A stretch of DNA of 64,000 bases from Ancylostoma caninum (taxonomy: Eukaryota; Nematoda; Chromadorea; Rhabditida; Ancylostomatidae), in the NCBI GenBank assembly GCA_037903475.1, contig JBAJFG010000136.1, positions 1,178,501 to 1,242,500 on the forward strand, given 5' to 3'. The position numbers and the translations under genes are program-made. Below, in pieces: positions 55,914 to 64,000 of the stretch. The notes beneath the pieces are model-generated. The model did not search any database, was not told the origin of the DNA, and saw only the letters and a program-made list of their open reading frames with translations. The number at the start of each line of letters is the position of its first letter. Position 1 is the first letter of the stretch.

Positions 55914-57180
55914 TTAGGTTGTCCTATAAATAATGACCGTTCTGGAGGTGCGCATTCCAAGGTACATAACGGCTCAATCTTGAGATTTTCTCTTGAAATA
56001 GAAAGCATTATGATCATCATTTCCTGCACATTCAGCAGTACAGTGAAAGTTATGTAAGGAAAGAAGTCCAAAGAAGTCAACGAAGTGCGAAAGGTCCATT
56101 TTCAGCACACATTGATTTGCATGAACTTTCTCGCCGAAAACTGGATTCACCGCAAGCTCGAAAAGATACCCTATTAGGCAAAAGTCTGGCCAACACAACA
56201 TTACAAGGAGAGATCCAACGTCTCACTCAGTGAAATTTTTCTTAGTAAGATGTGAACCTGTGTGGATTTGCCCGCTCCGCCAGTAGATATGCACTTCTTC
56301 GGCTCACCAGAACTGAGGCATTTTCTACCGAATCTCGAAGCCAAATCCAAAATGGCAACAGGCGAGGCATTGAGTAAATTCTACTCGTGGCCTGGTCTAG
56401 CTACTGTCGAACACCTCGAGGAGCATTTCATCCCCCAGAAAAAGTTACCGTTTTCTGAGATGTCAAATTTCGTTGAATATATCCAGATCACCCTCAGTGA
56501 AGCAAACAAGACAAAAGTCCATTTTAATAAGCAGTGTCTACTCATCACTAAAAATGGCCCACTTTTCTGAAAAATTTCGCAACAGTGTTTATTAGAGAGA
56601 TTAAAGCAAATGGTGTCGCAAGTTAAGCACTGACCAGCAATGCTTTTGTTCAAAACCCACTTTGCCCATTTTTTGCCATGTTTGGCTGCCAAGAAGGCAG
56701 GGCGAACAGTGGTTTAGTTGCATCCAACCTGGCTGCTAACATTTTTACGTACTGTTTCAGAATTCTCGTCTCGCCTCCGGAACTATGCTTTCGTTTCTGA
56801 CAAGTTTCGTGACCATCACCTGGTCAAATTCGAGAACTCGTATCGTTTTGGAAGTGTTTCTCTAGTCAAAACTTCTGCGCGGTTGCAACACGACTATCTG
56901 GCCAAATGCAAAGCTAACACCAAATGTGGCTTTTATCCTATTAGGGCGAAAAAATAATCTAAAAATTGGGAGAACACAAAAACCATGTTTTGCCTCATCG
57001 TACAATGTCGTCTGCAGAAACCAGAGAAAGGGTAACTGCGGAAGCCTTTTTAGGATACGATAGAGCAGATCTTGCTCTTTATAGCAGTCTAGAGAGTGTA
57101 TCTAGCTTCTGAAATATTGGATTTAAGAACTTCCAAAAATTCATTACTAGGTTGCGGCCATTTATTGTGGGACAACCTAA
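55914..57180 (-). mobile_element. Mariner-family transposon, full length (1267 bp), decayed
   Basis: Ends TTAGGTTGTCCTATAAATAA and TTATTGTGGGACAACCTAA are flanked by TA (55912-55913 and 57181-57182). Minus-strand frames give RNLSETKA, ENSETVRKNVSSQVGCN, LAAKHGKKWAKWVLNKS and QCLTCDTICFNLSNKHC, the DNA-binding and linker part of a mariner-type transposase. A degraded catalytic part lies towards 55980. Stops and shifts are frequent. A 102-codon frame and a TTTCAG-led 79-codon frame on the plus strand are antisense to this gene. Confidence 0.75.
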
Positions 57181-57182
57181 TA

Positions 57183-57802
57183 TACAAGTACCTGTCTGGT
57201 GCTCTGAAATTTGAACGGTTTGAAAAACTGGAATTATAAAAATGAGGCATGAGACATCATCGCTTGTAATGACTACATGGTCATTGCAGTGACCGAAACA
57301 GCTTTCGAGTTTTCGTGCCAATCATAGAGGCTAGAATGAAATACGTTCTAAGATGATTGTCCTGTAAATGTTCCAGTGTGAATCAATTCGGAAATTTTCA
57401 GTACCGGCACCGACGAATGTGTGGCTGAGTTTCAAACCGCGTGCCGTTACTGCGTATTTTAACATGCCAGTGAAGGGGTGGATATCAGATGAAACTCGAG
57501 GATGTGAGGTTGGAAAACAGTTATTTATTTTCCTACAATGAGAAACAAAAAGGCTTACCTAGAAGATCGAATTGTAATCTATATAGTTGGAAGTGTTGCC
57601 CAACATGAGGCAATAGTTCAAACCAAACTATTACTGCAGTGAGCATCAAAGATTTTCTAACTAATTTGGGAATTGAATGGCAAGCTTAATGAGCCTTTGG
57701 GTGGGTGATCCGTCCGAGTACCAAGTGAGTGCCTGAGCATCTTGGAACCCTTACTCCCTCACGTCTCTGAGGACCAGTCTTCTATCAATTAAAATCATCA
57801 TA

Positions 57803-57806
<4 letters not shown>
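57183..57806. other. Unannotated stretch, no supported gene
   Basis: No motif-bearing frame. It ends in a (CT)n(AT)n microsatellite at 57807-57870 that borders the hAT-type MITE. Confidence 0.4.

Positions 57807-57870
<64 letters not shown>
57807..57870. repeat. (CT)n(AT)n microsatellite
   Basis: About 11 CT units followed by about 20 AT/TA units. The AT tract continues after the MITE (58147-58162), so the MITE inserted into the microsatellite. Confidence 0.9.
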
Positions 57871-58146
57871 CAGTGGCGGACGCAGAAAGTGGGCGGGAGG
57901 GGGGGCGTGGGAAGAAAAGTGGGGTCTCCGCCGTTTTGGGGACCCAGACGGAAAATAAAATTAATAATAATATTAATTATAATAATAAACAATAAATAAA
58001 AAACATATTAAAAATAATAAAAATAAACAATTAAAAATAAACTAACACAAGATTTTTATTTGTATTGTAAAGTAATTTCGAAAATTTGGCGACCCATTCT
58101 CGGGGGAGGGCGCGCCCCCGCCCCCCCCCCCCTGCGTCCGCCACTG
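57871..58146. mobile_element. hAT-type MITE, copy B
   Basis: It has the same 15-bp ends as copy A (CAGTGGCGGACGCAG / CTGCGTCCGCCACTG), the same purine-rich left (AAAGTGGGCGGGAGG), the same AT-rich centre and GATTTTTATTTGTATTGTAA near the right. The flanks are ATATATAT on both sides, consistent with an 8-bp duplication but uninformative in a microsatellite. 276 bp, non-coding. Confidence 0.88.
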
Positions 58147-58159
58147 ATATATATATATA

Positions 58160-59355
58160 TATACCAGTCTGGCCGTCCGGCTAACGCCGGACTTCCACAC
58201 TTCTGTTGATGCTCGCTTCGCTCGCATACTGCACGTTGAAAGCAAACGCAAAAGTGTAAATGAATTGATAAAATCTGTGTCCTTGCACGCAGTTCTATCG
58301 CTCTTCTGAGAAGCCCTTGATCCCGTAGGTGGTATTTTTCCCCCATATGAACGAAGTTATGCTCTCCCAGCTGAGCGAAATTAGTGGGCGTGAAGAATTG
58401 AGTGTAACCAATTCAGTGCAAATGTTATCTTGAAATGATTTAGGATCAACTGGTTGTTGTGGTAATTCGAGTGATAAGGCATATATAAACGGAAAGGAGG
58501 GAGTGGTTCATTCAGACACAAACGGAATGGGAAGAGAACACAAGCACGAAAGGAAACAATGTACATCTAGGTGATTTACTCAGGCCGCCTAGCAAATTCC
58601 TCTTTCTTGTGGAAGACGGCACACCCTTATCATGCCGTGGGACCCGACTCCATGCGTCTCCCCACTTTTGGACGCCGGCACCCTCATCACTCCGTTGGAC
58701 CCGACTCCTGGCGTTTCCTCACTTTTGGACGCCGGCGCATCTTTATCACACCGTTGGACCCGACTCCAGGCATTTCCCCACTTTTGGACGCCGGCGCACC
58801 CTTATCACTCCGTTGGACCCGACTCCTGGCGTTTCCCCAGTTTTGGACGCCGGCGCATCTTTACCACTCCGTTGGACCCGACCCCGGGCGTTTCCCCACT
58901 TTTGGACACCGGCCCACGTTTATCGCACCGTTGGACCCGACCCCGGGCGTCTCCCACTTTTGGAAGCCGCGGCGCACCCTTATCGCTCCGTTGGACCCGA
59001 CTGCCGGCGTTTCCCCACATTTGGGCGCCGGCGCACCCTTATCACACCGTTGGACCCAACTCCAGCCGTTCCCCAACTTTTGGACGCCGGCGCATCCTTA
59101 GCACACCATTGGACCCGTCCTTCGGCGTTTCCCCACTTTCTGAGGCGAGCGCATCTCCCAAACCACGGTAGACCCGCCGCCCTCCACTTTCCCTTCCGTT
59201 AGAGCTTCTATTCATTCTTTGAATCTCACCATACCCGTCTTTATCATCATGTTCACCTCGCAATCAATATCACTGACCAATCAGGGAATTTCGTTTCATA
59301 CACACCCACAAACACGTGACAGACTAAGCCCTTTATTATAAGTCATGATTCTCGT
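58160..59355 (+). repeat. Minisatellite-core dispersed element, most complete copy
   Basis: The 5' part is CCAGTCTGGCCGTCCGGC plus the hairpin GTCCGGC/GCCGGAC, then the GATAAGG...GAGTGGTTCATTCAGACACA block. The core has about nine and a half 59-bp units at 58611-59170 (CACTCCGTTGGACCCGACTC, GGCGTTTCCCCACTTTTGGA, CGCCGGCGCA). The 3' part is CCTCGCAATCAATATC, ACCAATCAGGGAATTTCG, a CA-rich tract and TTATTATAAGTCATGATT. Copies at 1808, 4915, 6247, 7881/9371 and 42880 share these parts. Overlapping frames of 176-197 codons come from the unit and are not genes. The mobility class is unknown. Confidence 0.85.
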
Positions 59356-60660
59356 GGAGTGAAGAAGGGGTGCACTTGGAGTTAGCGTGAGCACGAATAG
59401 AGGTAGGCAGGAAGAGTTTAGGCGTATATCTTAGATCCGGTAAGGTAAGGTTTGTGGGGATAGTTCACCACGAGGTCTAAGGCAGTCGTCCACCGTGGGC
59501 TGTCAGTTGTGCTTGCGGTTTAACCAGAGTAATTGAACCTGACAGGTTCTGGAGCGCGACACTTCAGGCTGCTGCGTTGTTTTGCCGTTTTGTCAATCGT
59601 TTTGTTTAGGAGAAGTGGAAAAGATTGGTTGAGGGATCCCCGTAGCTTGTTAGAGTCGAGCTGATTTGGCTGAAGTCTCAGTAGCATACGAGTCAGCACC
59701 GATTTGTATGCGCAAACCAGTCATCGTGACAGAAATGCAAACGGTACATAACCGCAGTAAAGAGATGGAAGAGCTCTAACTAGTTCATGTTCTGAACAAG
59801 TTTCAAAGTTCTTTTTCTTGAAAATGTGGGCTTTTAAAATCTATAAGATAAGGCACAGAAATGCAAGAGTTGCAGTATTTTTGACCTTTGCGGTAGGTTT
59901 TAGTCCTGGATTTGCTGGACTAGCCTCCTGCATTTCACTAGTATACTTCTTTTCTCTAGTTGCGGGCCTAAAACACATTCATTCTCCATGTCCTAATCTC
60001 CGTAAAACGTTTTGTTTTAAATTTTATTTGCTATGCACTTGCTTCATACTTGAAACTGGCATTGTGTTCACTTATTTTAAGATATATGTTTGCGAAAATT
60101 TGGAGATCACTAAAGAATGTGTTGCCAAGAAATCACCCGCTCATGAATCGCATGCAACTTTCACTGGACTCAAATACAACGGTCAGTTTTTGGTTGCTTT
60201 TCCTTCGTTGTGCGATTTGTTATTTTATTCGATTTGATCTGTGCTGCGATGAGTACAGTTTCGAAAACCAGTTACGGAGAGGTATGACAAAAAGATGGCA
60301 GAAGTATACTATGATGTTCCGTGGCGACACATTTGGCGTAGTTCATCCTCGCAGGCGAGTCCGAGTGTCCAGGCAAAGAACTTCTTCAAATATATTGCCA
60401 AATAAGGTGTCCCATCAGATGTATCGCCAAACAAACCTCTTTAATCAAGCCGCCACGCGAACTGTATCGTCAAATGAGAGGTTATCAACCACACAAAAAT
60501 CCCGGTTTCGTCAGGAATCGTTCCATAATACCAGTTTTCGGAGTACGTTGACTTACCAGCTGAGCCATCCGGAGCGATACCATCGATGGAAAAATTCCGA
60601 AAATGTATCAGACCTCGCCTACTCTGTTTGGCTATAAGTGTGTGTGTTTGCAGGGAATTT
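59356..60660. other. Unannotated stretch with two long but unrecognised frames
   Basis: Plus-strand frames at 59818-60237 (139 codons, with hydrophobic stretches such as VAVFLTFAVGFSPGFAGLAS) and 60050-60637 (195 codons, basic, Ser/Arg-rich) overlap each other. They lack known motifs, clear splice sites or support from other repeats. I do not call either a gene. The second ends next to an RTE fragment and could be old element sequence. Confidence 0.3.
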
Positions 60661-60664
60661 CGAA

Positions 60665-60895
60665 TATTGTATCCCATCCTTCTATTTAGACCTATTCGAT
60701 AGCCGCGCCTATATCTCTCCATGTCATCTCAGCGAGGATGGACATTTCGTCACGTCCGCTCACGCTTCCAAAGTCCAACATGCTCTCAAGTCTGTGAAAG
60801 CTCACGCAGCTGTCGGAATGCAAGGTACTCAGGTTACCCAACCAAGAAGACCAGCATAACCGTGCTGCTGTACAAGAAGGGAGACCGTCATGGAA
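60665..60895 (+). mobile_element. RTE reverse transcriptase fragment
   Basis: The frame reads FYLDLFDSRAYISPCHLSED, then a V-Q-H-A-L-K-S-V-K block, and after a shift VLLYKKGDRH. This parallels residues ~407-505 of the intact RTE protein with an internal gap (P-G-P-D to C-K-V missing). It is short and dead. Confidence 0.75.
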
Positions 60896-61234
60896 CTATG
60901 AATGTGGGAGACGGCAATCAATGGGTCTACTGCTGGGTTGGGGGTGCGCAGGAAGCGCGCAGTTGTTAAGATGGTCATCGTTGCTTATACATTTTCGGGA
61001 AGAAAGTTTACTAGACAATACATTTTCATCGGGAATCAATGATAAGGTTGTCTGGTCGAAAGAGCGGAAGAATCGAATTCGCAAGACAGATTTCGAGTGC
61101 GTGGCAAGCGAAAGGCTGGTTTCAATTGTTTACTCATTAACCATGATCACTTGGCTCCCCTTGATGTTCCAGTTGAGTCTTCCGAGCGGCCTTCGAATAT
61201 GCCAAGCAAATTTGTCTCTCTAGGGTGCAAAAGT

Positions 61235-62345
61235 TGCTCATTGTACTCTGTTCACTCGAGACACACCAAGAGCATTATATCTTTTCCTAAAGGTCTCGTT
61301 AAAGAAGTCTGATCGTACGGTCGGTGATCAGATTTTTGCGCATTGTGACTGCGCTTGACGTTCCGTGAAGTCCGGTCATTGCCAGCTCTTGCCCAATGGT
61401 TGTCGTTGAGATGTCCGGCCAACCTCATCATACTCTGTTTGGCGTAAGCGCTAACGGGGCCGATCTTCAAGTGTTGGCATGGGGTGCATTCAAGATTTCA
61501 CTTGTGTGAGCCGGTTCATTCCTTAATGGATTAGTCGACGCCGCTGACTCCATTCTCATCCTTTCTTGCCTGCATAACACACAAGCTTCGGAAGCATGTA
61601 TTGAAGCAGGGAAAACTATGGTGTTGAAGAAATGAACGCAAAAATCTGGTGTTTTTTTTATTTTCTTCACTACGTCTTCGATGCTTCTATAAGCTCACCA
61701 TGCCGTTCGATCCCTTATGCCAAGCTGTGAAGCAAGGTGTTCATCATGTTAACCTCAGCGTTATGAAGACAATGTCGTCTGCGAAGGAAAGATAGTCTAG
61801 TCGCCGACCATCATCGTGCACTCCTACGTGATTCCACCCCACTCTTCGCATTACGTCCTTGAGAGTGGCGCTGAATATTAGGTTGGTGCGAAATTAATTG
61901 CCATTTTCGAGTACGCACAAGAAACTTTTCACAAGAAAACTGTGAAATTTGAGCAAGTTCAAGGCAGTTGTGACATCCTGAAAGGGCTTTGCTTTGATTT
62001 CGACATGCTCCAGATCAGCAGATGCTGATCTGGAGCATGCCGAAATCGCTCTGCAAAAGTTTGTGGATTGTCGCTATATCAGTTTTTCTTGTAAAGGCAC
62101 GGAATATCCAATATTTGTTGGGAAGGAACTGCCGAATAGAATGGATGCTAAACTGATTAGCGAAGTTGTGTTTCAGCCGAGTTATAACACATTGAACTGA
62201 AGTGTTCGTTTCGTCAATTAATTTCGCACCAACCTGATAGAAGTGGCCACGCAGAGTCACCTTGTCGGACCCCTCTCTTTACTTCGATTGCAACGTTGGA
62301 GTAGAAGGGCAGAATTCTGGTGGTGAAGTTGCTGTACATACACAG
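61235..62345 (-). mobile_element. RTE remnant, split by a mariner-type MITE
   Basis: Read from 62345 down: YSNFTTRILPFYSNVAIEVK and RGVRQGDSAWPL. Then comes the MITE (61878-62237), then FSATLKDVMRRVGW, a FADDIVFITL catalytic block (61790 region) and an N-M-M-N-like decay. Next are HFFNTIVFPASIHASEACVL and MMRLAGHLNDNHWARAGN, with a 3' end matching the RTE tail near 61240. Frame shifts and a gap after FADD make it inactive. It converges on the plus-strand RTE piece at 60665. Confidence 0.85.
61878..62237. mobile_element. Mariner-type MITE (360 bp) with internal hairpin
   Basis: Ends TTAGGTTGGTGCGAAATTAA and TTAATTTCGCACCAACCTGA are flanked by TA (61876-61877 and 62238-62239). In the middle, CATGCTCCAGATCAGCA (62004-62020) and TGCTGATCTGGAGCATG (62023-62039) form a perfect 17-bp stem with a 2-base loop, extending to about 26 bp with one mismatch. 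The RTE sequence resumes in register on the other side with a single TA. No transposase. Confidence 0.9.
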
Positions 62346-62935
62346 CAACGACCTTGTCGCCGCGGCCGTTCGGCCACAGCAATTTTCGTACAACTGCTTA
62401 CATGCTAGCACGCTATCCACCGCAAATTGTGTGATAAGATATGAGGGTTTGCACAATTTTGTTCTCGTTATTCCTGCACATTTTTCTCTCAGGAGCGGTT
62501 TCACTGCTGAGTATGCGACTTGCCCTAGCACCCACGGCAACTTTCTAACGGATATTGCTGTATTCCTAGATGGAACAATAAGACTGGGAACAATGAGACT
62601 GTCAATTCCCACGAGAACTTTTGTCGGTTTTTCTCCCTCGACTTACTCCACAACTTTACCGATCCATAACCTATGTCAGCGGAAAAGTACATATGACTAA
62701 CTTAAACTATAGTAATGGTCATCCTGATTCAGTGCTGTTCCTTTGCGGCCATATCATTCTATCATCGCGCACCAGTAGGGCGAGCTGATGCAAAAACGGG
62801 AGCGTAGCGGTGTAAGCATGGGATGGTTTCGTTCATCAGTGTACTGAACTGTTACCGGCCTCCAAATGTTTCATTGAGAGCGTGAATGAAGCTGTTATCC
62901 TACAGCAGCGCTACACAACCATTCTTGCATTAGCT
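62346..62935. other. Unannotated stretch, no supported gene
   Basis: The 126-codon plus frame at 62320-62700 starts inside the RTE remnant and has no motif. I see nothing else. Confidence 0.35.
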
Positions 62936-62939
62936 CGCG

Positions 62940-63955
62940 CTAGGGTTGCATGAAGACATAGTGATATGGCCGGAAAGAAAACAGGCTTTGAACCAGGATG
63001 ACCGCGAGCATACTTATTTTGTGAGCACTTGCATATTCTGTCATTTGTTATGCCGTTACGTTGGGCGATTTTTTCCTTGCAAAATAAGAGCTTCTGGAGC
63101 TGCAGGTAAGTGGCGTTTTTCTGCAAGCGGCATTATGAGACATTTCTAGGAAATGTGGAGAACTCTTGTCCAGCAAATTTGTCGAAATTTAGGACATGTC
63201 CTGAAAGTAGATTTTGGACGATTTTGGCGGCGGAGACAATGAGCATTTCCACATTTCGAGGGAGTCTCTGCAATTTTTAAGCCAAATAACAGTTGAAAAT
63301 AATGCACAGTGTATGGCTTCGAATTGGATTGCTTTGCAAGACCTCCAGAAAAAGCACAGAAAAAGCTATAAAGGGGGATTATCTATGTCCCTCCACAATG
63401 GAAGCGTCATGTCAAACCTCCGGTGGAGGTGGTGATTTCCAGATTGGATGCAAAGAACATGTTTTGAAGCAAATTGCTTGCGGTCTTCACTGGAGATTCA
63501 GGTGTTTGGCGGAAAAGCGAAAACACAGTGTCTGTTGAATTCTGAGCATTTTTTGGCAGCTCAGGGCCTTCGAGCGACTCAAACGTTTTTCTAGGTCAAC
63601 ACTCTGGCTTTTGGGAGCAAATAACGACAATAGATGATGCTAGCTTGTTGTCCGAAGCAGTAGAACTTATTCGATCATCTAGCATGAATCCCAAGAAGCA
63701 AGGATTAACGAAATGCTTCAAAAAATGTTCATTGGCGCTTTCTTGAAAAACCATTAGCTTTCTTTGAAAAAACTGTTGAGTGGGAGCTTCGGGATTTCTC
63801 AATACAATACCCAGAACTTACACTTAAGAAGGGCAGGATTTGCCCACAAGCGCATTACCACATCTTGCGATTACATTGCATGTGTGGGAAATCACAAATT
63901 TTTGGAAGAGAAATCCCGCCAAAACTTTTGCATTTACGCAATATTTTGTCTTAAA
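62940..63955 (+). pseudogene. Decayed coding region, unidentified protein
   Basis: Successive plus-strand frames are protein-like but broken. They read FVSTCIFCHLLCRYVGRFFP (ending at a GTAAGT donor at 63106), GNVENSCPANLSKFRTCPES, ESLQFLSQITVENNAQCMAS and IGCKEHVLKQIACGLHWRFR. After a TTTTTCTAG they give QHSGFWEQITTIDDASLLSE and, in a shifted frame, FLEKPLAFFEKTVEWELRDF and CMCGKSQIFGREIPPKLLHL, to a stop at about 63953. Cysteine pairs suggest a zinc-binding or disulfide protein. The many frame changes mean decay, several small introns, or indel errors. It could be a host gene or an old DNA transposase. It may run past the window edge. Confidence 0.4.
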
Positions 63956-64000
63956 TGCGTAGATTGTCTCCTTTCCTTATGTTATGCGAAATGTAACTTT

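Noticed and set aside
56760..56957. Terminal exon on the plus strand after a consensus TTTCAG (EFSSRLRNYAFVSDKF... to a stop)
   Set aside because: It lies inside a 1267-bp element with TA-flanked inverted ends, and the opposite strand reads as mariner-type transposase (RNLSETKA, LAAKHGKKWAKWVLNK). The plus frame is antisense to it.
58571..59202. Three overlapping plus-strand frames of 176-197 codons
   Set aside because: All three frames are open because the 59-bp repeat unit lacks stops; the peptide repeats with the unit. Not a gene.
59818..60637. Two overlapping plus-strand frames (139 and 195 codons)
   Set aside because: They overlap in different frames, neither has known motifs or splice borders, and the second runs up to an RTE fragment. 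Too weak to call, though not excluded.

Overview
This is a eukaryotic, repeat-packed window. The best fit is a clade V parasitic nematode of the hookworm/strongylid type (Ancylostoma-like). That is an inference from the mobile-element mix: an RTE endonuclease/reverse-transcriptase element, CR1-like LINEs, Penelope-like elements with GIY-YIG tails, cecropia-type mariners, hAT/MULE/Tc1-type non-autonomous elements and a tRNA-derived SINE. It is also suggested by a decayed nematode-style chondroitin proteoglycan (CPG4-like) gene. No bacterial operons, rRNA genes or CRISPR arrays were seen. Only one long intact reading frame exists, the RTE polyprotein at 25.4-28.3 kb.

Layout. 0-10 kb: no clear gene at first, then a hAT-like repeat (3.4-4.2 kb), a CR1 LINE fragment split by a perfect hairpin MITE (4.2-4.9 kb), a degenerate CPG4-like gene on the minus strand (6.3-7.4 kb), an RTE tail, ATTCGAA arrays and a ~50-bp minisatellite. 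10-24 kb: a GC-rich MITE (11.2 kb), a mariner (13.1 kb), a hAT-type MITE (16.9 kb), a Penelope fragment (17.4 kb), a 1.57-kb fold-back Tc1-like element (19.1-20.7 kb), a CR1 fragment and another minisatellite. 24-31 kb: an inverted-repeat element carrying tRNA-like Pol III boxes, entered by the full-length RTE with a 13-bp target duplication; then a tRNA-derived SINE. 31-34 kb: a hAT-like composite bounded by a perfect 8-bp duplication and containing a LINE piece and a mariner. 35-41 kb: a deep nest, namely a fold-back Tc1-like element holding a MULE-like MITE that holds a mariner, plus a CR1 LINE that holds a Tc1-like insertion just before its catalytic FADD motif. 42-53 kb: a minisatellite element, an element built of TTCCGCGGAA palindromes, a Penelope GIY-YIG end, a 1.46-kb TGCAATGCATTG fold-back, a GC-rich TTAA-flanked MITE and a ~117-bp tandem array. 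53-64 kb: mariner remnants including a full-length 1.27-kb copy, RTE remnants (one split by a mariner-type MITE), a complete copy of the minisatellite-core element and a decayed coding region at the right edge.

Host coding content is very sparse: the CPG4-like relic, a few short candidate exons with splice-like borders (12.1, 20.7 and 44.6 kb), and the unrecognised decayed region at 62.9-64.0 kb. The window therefore looks like intergenic or long-intron DNA that has served as a landing site for many generations of transposons. Its main value is the order-of-insertion record it keeps.
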